The notes beneath the pieces are model-generated. The model searched no databases, was not told the origin of the DNA, and saw only the letters and a list, made by a program, of their open reading frames with translations. Shown in pieces: positions 34,219-46,412 of a stretch of 64,000 nucleotides of DNA. The stretch is from Proteles cristata cristata (Eukaryota; Chordata; Mammalia; Carnivora; Hyaenidae), in contig JAESUZ010000446.1 of NCBI GenBank assembly GCA_017311185.1, positions 620,001 to 684,000 of the forward strand, given 5' to 3'. Made by a program: the position numbers and the translations under genes. The first letter of the stretch is position 1. The number at the start of each line of letters is the position of its first letter.

Positions 34219-35600
34219 ATAGATTGGCACAGTTTTTGATTTTGGTTTTGCCTCAAAGTAGAATTCTCCTTAAGCTTCAAGATGAACAAAGGATACAAGT
34301 AGATCCCTCCTTCTTGCTTGGCGTTCAGTTATCTGTGGACTCGGCACAGAGCTGAAGGATGGGTTTCTTAGGCAGGATGTGAGGCTCTAGAACAATCCAA
34401 CTTGCTGAATGGCCATCTTCTCCTGGAATCTGGCATCAAGGACATGATGACCCGGGAGAGAAGGTAATATTCTCCAACTCAACAGCTGTGGGCCCCGCAG
34501 AAAAAAATATTGGTTGGAGACTGGTTATTCTCCATCTGCACGACCCCATGACCCTGTCTGGTACATTCTACATGAGCGTGGGACATGATGTGTTATTTAC
34601 TGAGCCTCTTTTAAACGCCCGCATTTGGGCATCTGTAATTTAAGCGGCGAGGCCGTGGGGCTCCTCAGCTCCATGTCTCCCACCAGATGCCGGAAGTCCA
34701 GAAGGCCGAGAGCCGGAACGCTCCCCCATACAGCAACGTCCCTTTCCAGCTTCCTCATCTGAGCATTTTATGCCTTACCAGCTCACACGTCTTTCCTGCA
34801 TAGGATTTCCTTCCCGTGTTTGGTTGTTTTGTTTTAGGTAAGATTGATAAACCACGGAGAAGTCAACTTTGAAAAGATTTTTCAGGATTCATTTCAGGAA
34901 GCACACTTCTTTAAAGAGCCGTCTCTAAATTATAACACACCAGTGTAACACCAGCCTGCTTATCAAGACTGAGTGGCGCTCGCTCTCTCTCTCTCCTTCT
35001 CTGTCTCTCTCCTGCCCCCCACCCCCCACCTGACTAGGATGGTTTCAGCACAGAGAGCAATAAAAACAGCCTCAGTGGTGTGAGGGAAAATCTCTGGTCT
35101 GTAGAACTGGCCAACCTCTACCCCCATGACTGACTTCCAGTGGCCAACATGATTGTCACTGAACATGAATTCGAGAAAAGTCCCATCAACAGATTTTTGT
35201 CTTTTTGAAGCTCTGTCTGAGGGCAGGGTCACAAATCATGTAACCCTGTGGATTTAGGGACAATCACGTTTGTGATGTACAAGAAACTAAAATCTGTCTC
35301 TTTTACTCTTCAGAAACTCTTTGTGACAAAGAATCCGGAAGCCATGGCTGTACAGAATCCGACTTTTGTTTCTCTCTTGAGCCCCCATCTTCTTATCAAC
35401 ATGAGATGCCTTGTTTTGATAGCCAAGATTCCTCTCAGGGGAAATGACCCTCTAATATTATTTAATATCTTTGGGACTCCCTGCAGCCTAGTTCTCTAAT
35501 TCATGAGATTGAAGCCTTCAAGGAAAGTTCTTCAGGCCCTACACAAGTTTGAGAAAAAAAACTTGGTACCCCTGGCCATTCCTACATTTTGAAGTACTCA
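33601..35600. other. Unique sequence, no gene seen
   Basis: Two kb without recognised transposons, apart from MIR-like antisense words near 33960-34030 too weak to call. Holds a (CA)n microsatellite and a short CT-rich run at about 34979-35010. Confidence 0.5.
34178..34215. repeat. (AC)n microsatellite
   Basis: About 18 uninterrupted AC units. Confidence 0.97.
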
Positions 35601-35818
35601 TTTTTTTTTAAATTTTTAATTTATTTTTATTTTTTGAGAAAGAGAGACTGAGTGTGAGCAGAGGAGGGACAGAGAGAGATGGAGACACAGAGTCTGAAGC
35701 AGGCTCCAGGCTCTGAGCTGTCAGCACAAAGCCTGACGCGGGGCTTGAACTCACGAACCGTGAGATCATGACCTGAGCTGAAGTCAGATGGTTAACAGAC
35801 TGAGCCACCCAGGTACCC
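35601..35818 (-). mobile_element. Feline SINE, standard type
   Basis: Minus-strand copy with body acagagtctgaagcaggctc and head ending actgagccacccaggtaccc. It abuts a MIR fragment. Confidence 0.95.
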
Positions 35819-35932
35819 AAAGGAAATGGAGGCACAGAACAGTTTAGGCTCTCCCTCATGGTCACAGAGCCAATAGGTGTCAGAGTTGGGATTTGAACCC
35901 AGGTCATCTGTCTCCAGCACATGCTGACCAGC
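35819..35932 (-). mobile_element. MIR fragment
   Basis: Antisense MIR core: gaaatggaggcacagaacag, ggtcacagagccaataggtg, gttgggatttgaacccaggt. Confidence 0.85.
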
Positions 35933-37628
35933 ACCACACCAGACAGGTGTTTCTGGGGTATGTTGGCAGGGATCTTAGTGGCTGGATTCCCCAGAGGCCT
36001 CCTAGTGTGTACGAATAGGTCCATTTTACCTGTCTCTAGTTTTTTAAAAGAAACTTTAATGTGAAACTATGTATCTTCCGGTGTGAAATTTCAAGCAAAA
36101 ATATTCATTTGGGTGTGAAAATGTGTCTTGAGTGGCAAAGACACCGAGAACACTGATGGAAATGCTGTGTCCACACACGTTCCTTTGGGGCAAACCAAGT
36201 GGGTTTTATTTCTCAGTCAACAGGCCTTTGATCATTCACCCCTCAGCAAAATTGAAAGACCCAAAAATCGTGTGGCGTGTATGTGATTATCAGGATTGTT
36301 ATTACCCAAGACCCTAGCATGTGGCCAGATTTATGTTGAACTCTCTCTACCTGTTTTGCAGTTTGGAGACTGAAATCTCACAAAATTGCTCTATACCCCG
36401 AATATATTGCTGACAATTCATTACTTAAATGACCTCCTCTGTTTCCTAGATTACACTCCACCTAGGCTATCCGTGCTATATAGCATTCTGTATAACAGCT
36501 TATCTCATCTTATTTTGATCTAATCTAAGTGTCAACATCAGTGCTCAGGAAGATAGGGTTGGAAGCCTAAGGGGATAGGACCCCTGAGAACCTGGCATTG
36601 AAGCCTGGTGGCTAAGAATGGCCACATTAGTCACTGCGAAGGAAAAGATGGTCTTCCTGATTTTACCAATTGGAGTTTTTAAGTTTGTGTCACTTGGGTG
36701 GATCTCAGGGGACCCAAGGAGAACAGGGATGTTTATTTGTGCGATGCCTGCCCCCATCACAGAGAGCCAGGTGCTTTGGTCAGTGCTCTGATTGATTCTC
36801 ATCAGGCGCATTAGCACAAGCATCCGGCTCTGTGTGGTAGTGGAACCGAGGAGTGTGGCTGCATTCACCAGCTGTGCGTGGACTTCAAAGCAAATTGTGC
36901 TTGGAGCTGGGGGTTAACTTTGATGGGTCTAGATCCAGCCCCTGGAAGCCCCAGTAGTTATGTCCTAACAGTGTTGAATAAAGAGACATAGATGCGTGGA
37001 CATGGGTTAAAAACATGTTAAAGTATTTGGAGGACACTTTTACCAACAGAATGTGACTGGCTGTCACCCCATCTACAAAAGAAGCACAATTTAACAGCTC
37101 CTTCCTCGTAAACTTTTATTCCCTAATATGCTGAACTACTTGTGGGCTTCCTGTGATGTGCACAGTCCACTTTGGAGACCATCGTCAAGGTTATTAAACT
37201 CTGAAAATGCAAGTGACAGATTCGCACACGGTGCTGAAACGGGAGTTTCAAAAACTGAAACATAAAACATCAAATTGGGGCTGCATTCCCTTTCGATGCT
37301 CCAGAGATGCTACGTGTGGCCATGGGAGTTTCTCTTCCTCCTAGGCCTCCCCAAAGAAAAGCACATAATTCAGAAAATATTGAACAAAAGCATAAATCCT
37401 GACAACTATATCTGGTAGCATTTTATGAGAGAAGATTCTAATTTATAAAAGGCGAGATGAACCAAGAAAAGCACACAATATGAAGCAAAAAGAAAGATAC
37501 CGAGCACATGTCCTGTCCTAGAAGGGAAGATGCTGTTGGAGCCAAGAATGGCCACCATCACATAGGCGCAGCATAGCACTGGGTCGTCTGAGGAATAGCA
37601 ATAGAAATAAAGGTATCGGGTAAGAAAA
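35933..37628. other. Unique sequence, no gene seen
   Basis: No repeat family or exon is recognisable; frames reach 107 codons (36545-36868 minus) with no known product. Confidence 0.55.
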
Positions 37629-37724
37629 CTTCTGACTCTCGATTTCGGCTCAGGTCATGATCCTGAGGTCATGGGATCGAGCCTTGTATCGTGCTCTGAG
37701 CTGAGCATGGAGCCTGCTTGGGAT

Positions 37725-37761
<37 letters not shown>

Positions 37762-37805
37762 GCCCCTCTCCCCTGCTCTCTCTCCATAAAAATTAAAAAA
37801 ATAAA
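37629..37805 (+). mobile_element. Carnivore SINE, head-truncated
   Basis: Plus-strand copy that starts inside the head (ctgactctcgatttcggctc), has a degraded B box (gggatcgagcctt), an expanded (CT)n and an AT-rich tail. No target-site duplication seen. Confidence 0.92.
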
Positions 37806-38238
37806 AGGCCAGAGGTGGTACATGTCACCTAGAGAGGACTGAGGGGACTCTGGTGTGCTGTTACCACTCAATCCCTCAATCCCCTATCTGGGCACTTTGG
37901 AGCTGTTGACTTTGTGAAAATTCCTCAAACTGCCTGTAAACAATTCACACACTTTTCTGTCTATTTCAAAGAAAAAGTTTGTTTTTAAAACGATGGAAAG
38001 CTAATTTGATAATTAATTTGATAAAAATAGTTTGAATAATGCCTCCTAGTGGTTGCTCTCTGATATTCAGAAGCTAAGGGATTCTGTCTTTCCCTCAGAA
38101 CCATTGAAGATAATTAGAAATTCTCAGAAGCTAGATTTGGTGATCTTTAAATGTCCCCTGACATAGGAAACTCACTCTTAAAATGACCTGTAATCTTGAA
38201 GGTGACAGGACCCCTCCATGACATGAGGGCAAAAGCAA

Positions 38239-38290
<52 letters not shown>

Positions 38291-39109
38291 CTGAGAGCCT
38301 GAGCAGGAGGATACTTAATTAGTTTGGGGCTAGAAAAAGCATCTTCATCTTTAGTTCATGCAGAGATCAGCTCAGTTGTGGAGGGACCTTAGGACAGACT
38401 GGTTCAAGATGTCATCCTTACCTTTTGGGAGCCTCAAAAATTTTCTGAATATAATGAGTCCCAAAGGGCTAGTGACCTTGTGATCTAATGTCACCCCCTG
38501 TATCAGACATCATACAACCATGACTAACTCTTCATCAGCATTTGAAGTTCAAAATCCACGTGCACACACACAAAGGTAACACATTTCTTACATCAGAGCC
38601 TTTTGTTTCCTCTGTGCAACTATGAACCAATTTTCTTGGGCTGCCATTTAAGATGACTTATTCCCATTTTCAGTCTGTTTCCCCATTTCATATAAAGACT
38701 TTAGCTTTCTGGTAGGAGGGCCCAGCCTCTCTGTGCACTTTCCCCTTGTGTTTGTTCTATTTTCTTTTCGGGCTTTCTGAAGGGACCAAACTGTCTGAGG
38801 TCTGTTGATGAATCACTTGTCTCCGGATCCTTCCCCCAAAGCCACGCCACACAATTCATTGCCAGGTAACGTGCTTCCTCCACCCCAGCCCATGTGGCTA
38901 CACTGATTTAGGAGACTCCACTGGTTCTGAGGCTCAAGGAGGTGCCACAGAAGAGGATTTCTCTATTTTGTGGCAGTGACAAGAGGTGGCCAAGAGGGAC
39001 CCAGCCAGCTCTGCCATGCTCCCCAAGCTTTGACGGGACAGGTCACAATCACTTGGGTGTGTCTAAAGTGTCCAGTTCCCCATGGTTGTCACCATCCTTT
39101 GTGATATCC
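37806..39109. other. Unique sequence, no gene seen
   Basis: Holds a long (GA)n microsatellite. No exon is supported. Confidence 0.55.
38238..38288. repeat. (GA)n microsatellite
   Basis: About 24 GA units with one AAAG interruption near the start. Confidence 0.97.
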
Positions 39110-39296
39110 CTTTTTTTTTTAATTTTTTTATGAGAGGTGGGGGGAGGTATGGGCAGAGAGAGAGGGGGAGAGAATCCTAAGCAGGCTCCATGCTCAACAC
39201 AGGGGCCGACATAGAGCTCGATCCCATGACGGGGATCATAACCTGAGCCGAAATCAAGTGGCAGATGCTCAACCAACTGAGCCACCCAGATGCCCC
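39110..39296 (-). mobile_element. Carnivore SINE, old, shortened
   Basis: Minus-strand copy with body gagaatcctaagcaggctcc and head ending actgagccacccagatgccc; diverged. Confidence 0.9.
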
Positions 39297-39554
39297 CGTA
39301 CCTCCTTTCTATAGGAATTCTGGGTTCTTCACTACCCCTGGGTTGACCACAAATTCCCCCTAGTCTGTTTGGCACATCCATTGAATAGGTAACACTCACA
39401 GGACAGGGGTATGAAAGCTCTAACCATGGACACAACTCTGGGAAAGGTGAGTGTTTCCTACATTCCCGGCTGCCTCTTTCTACGTCCCTTCTCCCTTCAT
39501 ACTTTCAATTCTGTCTCACGTCCTCAATAACCCCCACACCAGAGTGTCTATCTT
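39297..39554. other. Unique sequence, no gene seen
   Basis: Short unique stretch. Confidence 0.5.
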
Positions 39555-39665
39555 ACCGCACCTGAACTTAACTAATTATATCTGCAAAGACCCCATTTCT
39601 AAATAAGGTCATATCCTGAGGTTTGGGGTGGACACAAATTTAGGGGGACACTATCTGACCCAGCA
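39555..39665 (-). mobile_element. MaLR LTR fragment (MLT1/MST-like)
   Basis: Antisense of the 5' part of a mammalian MaLR-type LTR: ttatatctgcaaagacccca, ttctaaataaggtcatatcc, acactatctgacccagcaca. Confidence 0.7.
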
Positions 39666-39814
39666 CATCTGCCAAAGAGCAAGTTGTTTTTAGCTGCATG
39701 ACCCAGGCAGATGTGGGTCTGAAGGAGGTATGTAATCCACGTGCTTTAAGGAACTGCCTCAGAGGCACGCCGGCTGAGCCTGAGTGCTGGGCTCACTCTG
39801 TCATTTGCCTCCTA

Positions 39815-39892
39815 TTCTTTTTTATTTTTTATTATTTTTTTATTTAAAAATTTTAAAAAAATTATTAAAAATATTTTTAATGCTTATTTATT

Positions 39893-39935
<43 letters not shown>

Positions 39936-40095
39936 AGGGGAGAGGCAGAGAGAGAGGGAGACACAGAATCCGAAATAGGTTCCAGGCTCTAAACTGTCAG
40001 CCCAGAGCCTGACGTGGGGCTCGAACTCACAAGCTGTGAGATCGTGACCTGAGCTGAAGTCAGACCCTTAACCGACTGAGCCACCCAGGCGCCCC
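39815..40095 (-). mobile_element. Feline SINE with expanded GA tract
   Basis: Minus-strand copy with body gacacagaatccgaaatagg and head ending gccacccaggcgcccc. The CT part of the body has grown to a (GA)n of about 36 bp at 39897-39933. An AT-rich run lies on the tail side. Confidence 0.94.
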
Positions 40096-40421
40096 TGCTT
40101 CAATATTCTAAATACGCATTTAGGACTATAAATATAGTTGCCTATGTCCACGTATGCTGCCTTTTTCTCTGTAGAGCTGAAGGAACTTTGCTCTCTCTTA
40201 GGTCTTAGCAAAGATTCTCCCAAAATGAGGACACTTATCATTTGGAAGACTCAGTGCATTCCTGCCAACCATCATTCCAAAAAGATCACCATCCAAGCGG
40301 CCTTAGCACACGTGAGCAGACTGTCAAGGGGTGAGCCTGGTCAGGAGTGAGCTTTCCTACAGAGCTGATGGTTTAAAATATTCCTAAAAACCTAAACACA
40401 GCACACTGAGAAGCACACGCT

Positions 40422-40600
40422 CTTAAGTCGGGGGGCCTGGGTCAGGAAACCGTCGTCACCCATCGTTAGCTGTGTCGCCTGGCACCAGCCAGGTAAGCTC
40501 CTGGGTCCCCAGTGCTCCCATCTACAACACGGCAACGACACCCACCTCATGGGGCTGCTGCAAGAACGAACTGAGGGCATCTGAGCAAAGCACCAGGCCG
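40422..40600 (+). mobile_element. MIR element
   Basis: Sense MIR core: cgttagctgtgtcgcctggc, tcccatctacaacacggcaa, acccacctcatggggctgct. Confidence 0.82.
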
Positions 40601-40839
40601 CGGGCGGTCAGGTAGATGGCTCGACGGGGGCGAGATCGGCTCTGGGAGTGTGTGGTCCGACGGGCCCCCTGTGCACCGTGCTGGAAGCAGTCCAAAGGGG
40701 AGGCCGGAGGCCTGACGCACCAACCTAGGATTTCATGGCTTAGCAAGCGACGGGTCACCGCCAGCTCCACCTGCAGCTCCCATTGAAGTTTCCCAGGCCC
40801 GACGGTCAGCCCGCTGAACATTTCCCTTGGGGTGTTTCT

Positions 40840-41060
40840 TTTTCTTTTTACAACTTTTTCTGGTTTTATTTATTTTTGAGACAGAGAGACAGAGCATGAG
40901 TGGGGGAGGGGCAGAGAGAGAGGGAGACACAGAATCTGAAACAGGCTCCAGGCTCTGAGCTGTCAGCACAGAACCCGATGTGGGGCCCGAACCCACAGAC
41001 CGTGTGATCATGCCCTGAGCCGAAGTTGGATGCGTAACTGACTGAGCCACCCAGGTGCCC
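40840..41060 (-). mobile_element. Feline SINE, standard type
   Basis: Minus-strand full copy. The target-site duplication tcccttggggtgtttct (40823-40839) / tcccttgggttgtttct (41061-41077) is 17 bp with one change. Confidence 0.97.
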
Positions 41061-41164
41061 TCCCTTGGGTTGTTTCTATCGGTGTCCCCAGGGAGGGGAC
41101 ATCACACCATCAGTGCTCACAGAATTCATTCACTCCTTGATCCACGTGTAAATTAAACTCCTCC

Positions 41165-41165
<1 letters not shown>

Positions 41166-41204
<39 letters not shown>
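41166..41204. repeat. (CA)n microsatellite
   Basis: About 19 uninterrupted CA units. Confidence 0.97.
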
Positions 41205-41207
<3 letters not shown>

Positions 41208-41337
41208 GTTTATAAACCCCCAGAGGCAGGGAGTCTGTCTACCTTGTTCTCTGATATATCCTCAGTACCCAGAATGTGTCTGACACCAAACAAGACAGTC
41301 AACAACATCAACAACGACACCCACGGCTATTACTCTT

Positions 41338-41661
41338 GTTACAAACTGAACGTTTGCATCCCCCTCCCCGAGATTCATGAGTTGAAGCCCTGACCTCTGA
41401 TATGATGGTGTCGGAGGTGGGGCTTTGGGAGGTGAGTAGTTACGTTAGGTGTAGAGGAGGTCATGATGCTATTGGTGGTCTGATAATAGAAGACCAGAGC
41501 TCTCTGTCCATCCACCAGGCAGAAAGGGAGTTCTCACTGGGAACAGAACCTGCCACCGCCTTGATCTTGGACTTCCAGCCTCCACAACCATGAGAAATAG
41601 ATGCTGGAGCCACCCGGTGTATAGTATTTGGTCAGAGCAGCCCACGCTGACTAGGAGGGTA
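41338..41661 (+). mobile_element. MaLR LTR (MST-like)
   Basis: A near-complete LTR of an old mammalian LTR retrotransposon: tgttacaaactgaacgtttg, gaggtggggctttgggaggt, ccttgatcttggacttccag, cctccacaaccatgagaaat, and gtatttggtcagagcagccc. Flanking internal sequence is not recognisable, so it is probably a solo LTR. Confidence 0.82.
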
Positions 41662-42587
41662 GGCGATGTTCCCGTGTGCCACGGCCCGTCCTCAGGACTC
41701 CCTACGGGTGATCCCACTTGACCACCAGCCTGTCACCACCAGGACAGGGACACATCCAGAGATAAGTAGCTTGCCTCCTGTCTGGTTCTCTGCTGTTGGC
41801 AGCGCCCAGAGGCCCATCTCTTCACCTGGGAAGGGGCGGAAGGGATGCACCACAGGGAGATCAGAGCTGAACCTTCTGCGTGAGACATAGGGAAAGACAG
41901 AGACAGAGTCGGGGAAACATAGAAAGAGAGAAAAAGAACTCAGTGAGAGAGAGAAAGGCAAGAAAGACATGTCAGCATCGCCAAAGGAGCGTCTCCTTGG
42001 ATTGCAGTGTCTGACAGCCACTGTGTGAGTGAAAACCCCAGCCCTGTGGTGTCTGGGATGTTCACAACAGCCCGTGGCTGGCGGCTCCCACGGAGCCCGC
42101 CCACAAAGCTCTGTGAGTCTCAGGAGGGGTGGCTGTGAGTTTTCAGTGTCTCTCCACTCGACTTCGGATGCCAGTCCTTGAATCACACTGTGAACCCACA
42201 AGGACCGTGGCACATATACCAGAAAGTCACGGTTGCTAGCTTCAAAATGACGTCCCCCACGCCCCCCTCCGGAACAAACTGTTCTGGAAGAATACTTATA
42301 GAAATTTCCAGGACAAATGAAAGAGGCAGGTCCTAGAATCGCACATTTAAAGATGCACACAACCTGCCAAAGATAACAAGCACGTATCTAAATGTAGTCA
42401 GAGCCGTGTAGACGTTGCCTTCTGGATTCTGCATGTAGGATCTACAGGACAGTGGGGCTTGCCCCGTGCCTTTGCCTGGAGCATCCTTCCCTGCAGACAC
42501 CACCTCTTTGCCTCCATCTTGAGGGTTTTGTTTTCTCCTCTTCTCAGTGGTGTCTCCGCTCTGCATGGATACATTGGGTCACCTAAG
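41662..42587. other. Unique sequence, no gene seen
   Basis: A purine-rich stretch at about 41880-41970 and a 222-codon minus-strand frame (41692-42360) lie here. The frame resembles no known protein and runs through low-complexity serine/leucine-rich antisense of the purine tract. Confidence 0.5.
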
Positions 42588-42597
42588 AATCAGATGG

Positions 42598-42805
42598 ACA
42601 GAGCACCTGGGTGGCTCAGTCGGTTAGGCGTCTGACTCTCGGTTTCAGTTCAGGTCATGGTTTCGTGGGTTTGAGCCCTGCTTGGGGCTCTTCGCTGGCA
42701 GTACAGAGCCTATTTGGATCTCTCTCTCTCCTTCTATCTCTCTGCCCCTCTCCTGCTCACATTGTCTCTATCTCTTTCAAAATAAATAAACTTAAACAAA
42801 CAAAC
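42598..42805 (+). mobile_element. Carnivore SINE, older type
   Basis: Plus-strand copy with head cacctgggtggctcagtcgg, B box gggtttgagccct, and a tail of aaac units. The 10-bp duplication aatcagatgg lies at 42588-42597 and 42806-42815. Confidence 0.95.
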
Positions 42806-42815
42806 AATCAGATGG

Positions 42816-43195
42816 GCGCACTGCACATCTTCCCCCAGAATAACACTTGCAAAAACCTTGCAAATCACTTTGTGACATTCATAGGCCCCCTAACACGCTT
42901 ACATATATTCTCCGAGGGTTTTTGTTCTCGAAAAACTGTTCTATGGGTGGCATTATACAAATACAGTATCAACAACAAACATAGGCACAACTGACGAGAA
43001 TATCTGGAGGTCTTCTGCTGACATCACACAGCTCACCCTTGTCTCTCGTTCTAAAGACCTCAGCCCCCCATCTGATGATATTCTAGAGTTTGCAGATTCA
43101 AATAATCCAGCACATTCTGTGTGCTCCTCACAATTCTTCAAGGGAGATAGTGACACTTTGGGGTAAGCTTTCAGTGAATCAACTCCAGATAACCG
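42816..43195. other. Unique sequence, no gene seen
   Basis: No repeat or exon is recognisable. Confidence 0.5.
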
Positions 43196-43207
43196 AGAAT
43201 TAAATTA

Positions 43208-43418
43208 GGGGCCCCTGGGTGGCTAAGTCTGTTAAGCATCCAGCTTTGGCTCAGATCATAACCTCATGGTTGGTGGGTTTGAGCCCCACGTGGGGGCTCT
43301 GTGCTGACAGCTCAGAGCCTGGAACCTGCTTTGGATTCTGTGTCTCCATCTCTCTCTGTTCCTCCCCCATTCAGGCTCTGTCTCTGTCTCTCTAAAAAAT
43401 AAATATTAAAAAAAAATA
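43208..43418 (+). mobile_element. Feline SINE, standard type
   Basis: Plus-strand full copy with B box gggtttgagcccc. The perfect 12-bp duplication agaattaaatta lies at 43196-43207 and 43419-43430. Confidence 0.97.
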
Positions 43419-44812
43419 AGAATTAAATTATATTTTTTTCTCAATTTCAAAAGCTAGCAGGTTTTTGATAGTGGAGAGAGTGTTCCTCCCCAGTCCTTCC
43501 CTGATCCATGTGGAGTGACACCATTCACACAATGCTCTGGCCTTGTGCTAACACTTCACTCGTTTTCAGAGAAGGAGGCTAAGAGTCTGGGAGTCTGAAA
43601 AGAGAAACTTCCTCCTCTTGGGAGGAAGTCGCCATAGACAGGATACCTTCTGGGTATGGGAGGTTTGCAGGACTCCAGAGAAATCTATTCCAACAGGGTT
43701 AATGTTAGGAAACCCACTGACCTGTGCATAGAAGCCACATTTCCCAATATCACTAACTTTCTTAGTAATAAAAGTCACTTTTGGAAGCTGTATCTTCCTG
43801 AATCTTCCATCTTATTTTCTCAGTTGTGTAGAGCTCACATGAGGAAGAGGCATATTATTTACTGAGAAAGTCTCTCAACCCCCAATCTTGGTCTAAGGAA
43901 ATGGCTGTGGAACATTTAATCCAATCTGTCTGTTGGGAAATGGTTCAAGGAGCCATTGGTAAAGGTGTGGCCCCACTGGACACTGTGTGACTGTAGTAGC
44001 CAGAGATCCCATCACGCAGTGCATCCTAGAGCTAAGTCATTCATGTATGTAGATCTTGGGTGTAGTTTTCATCAGACAATCTTCCAAAATCAGGAACTCA
44101 GGTCTTATCATTTCACTCCTTCCAGCCCGTATAAAATCCATTCAAATATCCTGATGCCCCCTACCTATCTACCCTCTCAAGCTGATAGAATTCCCTTTCT
44201 GGCTTCTGTTGACTAAAGTAAACCTTGCCACCCACTCGTTGCTTTCCAAGATTTATCGACCTGAGGGGCTGTTCTGCAAATTGTTCTATCTACATTCAGG
44301 ACTTTGGGTGCGAAGCACTTCTGCAGCTTGTTGGATGTCCTGATTCTCACCTTCCTCTTTCTTGGGCTTACTTTCCAGCTCCCCATCTGCTTTCTGGTTT
44401 CCTAAAACCCTCGCCTCACCTCACCTATTCAATCTCCCCTAATTCCACTTCCCCTTACACCTCCATACTTACAGACAAAAACGTGAATATAATGAAGGTA
44501 AATTACATGAACTTATTAACAAAAGGAAAGCTATAAATTTGTGCATTTCCCCATCTCCATTCTTTAATAATTCCACTAATCCTTGGGACTCATGTGATCA
44601 ACATGTAACCAGTCCCCATGTTGGGCTCAGGGAGTCAACTCAGTCAGCAGACACTCTGTTCTTTCGTATGTCTTATGTCACTGTGTTTTGGCTTCCAACT
44701 ATGCTACTAAGGGCAACTGTCATCTGTGAAGGCTCTCCCAACAGCAGAGAATAGAAGAGCTCGGACTTATTGGTAGGTTGGTTGGTTACTTGGATGGTTG
44801 GCTTTACCTACT

Positions 44813-44864
44813 GAGCCCTGACAAATAACCTGATGATTCTGGTTAGGCTGCCAATCAGTACTGT
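44813..44864 (+). repeat. 52-bp inverted repeat, left arm
   Basis: Matches the reverse complement of 46361-46412 with one mismatch (gagccctgac versus gagccctgat near the start). Homology ends sharply on both sides. Confidence 0.95.
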
Positions 44865-46360
44865 TCACTTCAAAACACCTGGCTGGGGTGGGGATCATGA
44901 CACGGAGCTGCCCAGACCTGCAGGATTCCTATGTCCCACCCACACAAGTCCCAAATGGAGTCAGTCAGGGAATGCTCTTGGTCCCTGTTTTCTGTGCTTT
45001 TTCCACCAGTGTGAAAGAATTTAAGATCCTTCTCTGGTTGCTTACGTAAAATCGTGGTCAAGTCCAAAACCCCATATTAACACAAGCACAGCACGGCCTT
45101 TGGTGTTTAAGAGAAAGGAGCAGGCAAGGACTAATATCTTCGATGCTCTCAGCTGTGAACTGAATTTACATAGCAACCAGCAATACCAGTGAAAGTGGCG
45201 AAGATGACAAGAGAGTCATTCTTGCTCGCAGCCTGAATCCTAAATCCATCAATTCCTTCAGTTCTTGGTACCCTGTTTCTAAGGTAAAGTGTTTTCTCCA
45301 AATTTGGCTGCAGAGGCTGAGGAGAATCAAGTCCTTGGATTTGTTTGAAGGACTAGACTGCGTCATAAGTTGGGTGTATTTTCTGCTTGCTCCTTGGATG
45401 AAAGTGGCCATTGTTTCTTGTGCCGGCCGTCTTCCAGCTATGACACAGCCTGGAAGAAATCATTTGTTCATCTGGTCTTCCTCAATCTGTACGCCTGGAC
45501 ACTGGGTCCAGTGAAATGCCTCTTATTTTCAGGGCTCTCATGATGTCTAACAGAAGGATGTTGAGTAAACTAAGGTATGCTAGTACCCCACGCTGGAATG
45601 TCGCTATCACCCCACTGCTCCAACATGACTAAACCAGCAATGCTTTTTCTCCGGAAAGATTAGCCTGCATGATGGCTCTCTACAGATGAAGAGAGCCAAG
45701 CTCATACATTAAAATTAGAACCCCCTGCTTGGACAAGTTTCAGGTGTTCCGAGAGCAGGGCTGTTAAGTAAGCAGCACCTCGCTGTTTCCCAATGGTAAC
45801 AGCAGGATGGAGCCCACAGGGAACAGCTACAGGTAGACAGAACTTTAATGCACCCGTTCAGCGTGCATGGACTCCAGGCAGAACATACCATAAAGGAAAA
45901 CATTTAGCGTTTCATTCTTCATGACCAAGAACGAGCTTTTACAGCATTGATAATATCCGTAGGGGCAGAAGTCATTGTGGTCTAAACATAAGATGAATGC
46001 AAATGACAAATAAAGAAAGTGGAGGAAGTCTTCAAAGCACAGCAGATTGTCTGAAGAGCTAACATAAAGACACATCTGTGCTTCCCAGGTTTTATGAAGC
46101 CCTGTAGCCAATTTGCAGAATCACCGAACCTTTAGTACCTGAATCCAAATCCAGACTTCAGGCTCACTGTTACCCTGTGCAGGCAGGCTTTTCTTTGTTC
46201 CTTAACCACACCAGCTCTTTCAGTAGGGGGAAAATCTACAATATTATCTGCAAGTCCTTGTAATCCACCTGTAGAGTGACATTCTAGAGCCAGGAGAGCA
46301 AGACTAGCTGAGCCGGCACTTCTAGTACAATCTTGCTCTGTCGTTTGCTCTAGCACCCTG

Positions 46361-46412
46361 ACAGTACTGATTGGCAGCCTAACCAGAATCATCAGGTTAT
46401 TTATCAGGGCTC
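46361..46412 (-). repeat. 52-bp inverted repeat, right arm
   Basis: Reverse complement of 44813-44864 with one mismatch, 1,496 bp apart. I do not recognise the sequence as a named repeat. Confidence 0.95.

Noticed and set aside
41692..42360. 222-codon minus-strand open frame as a gene
   Set aside because: Includes a low-complexity serine/leucine/phenylalanine stretch that is simply the antisense of a GA-rich tract.
44540..45100. Mitochondrial insert or processed pseudogene
   Set aside because: No mitochondrial gene order or codon pattern, and no poly(A) tail with flanking duplications.
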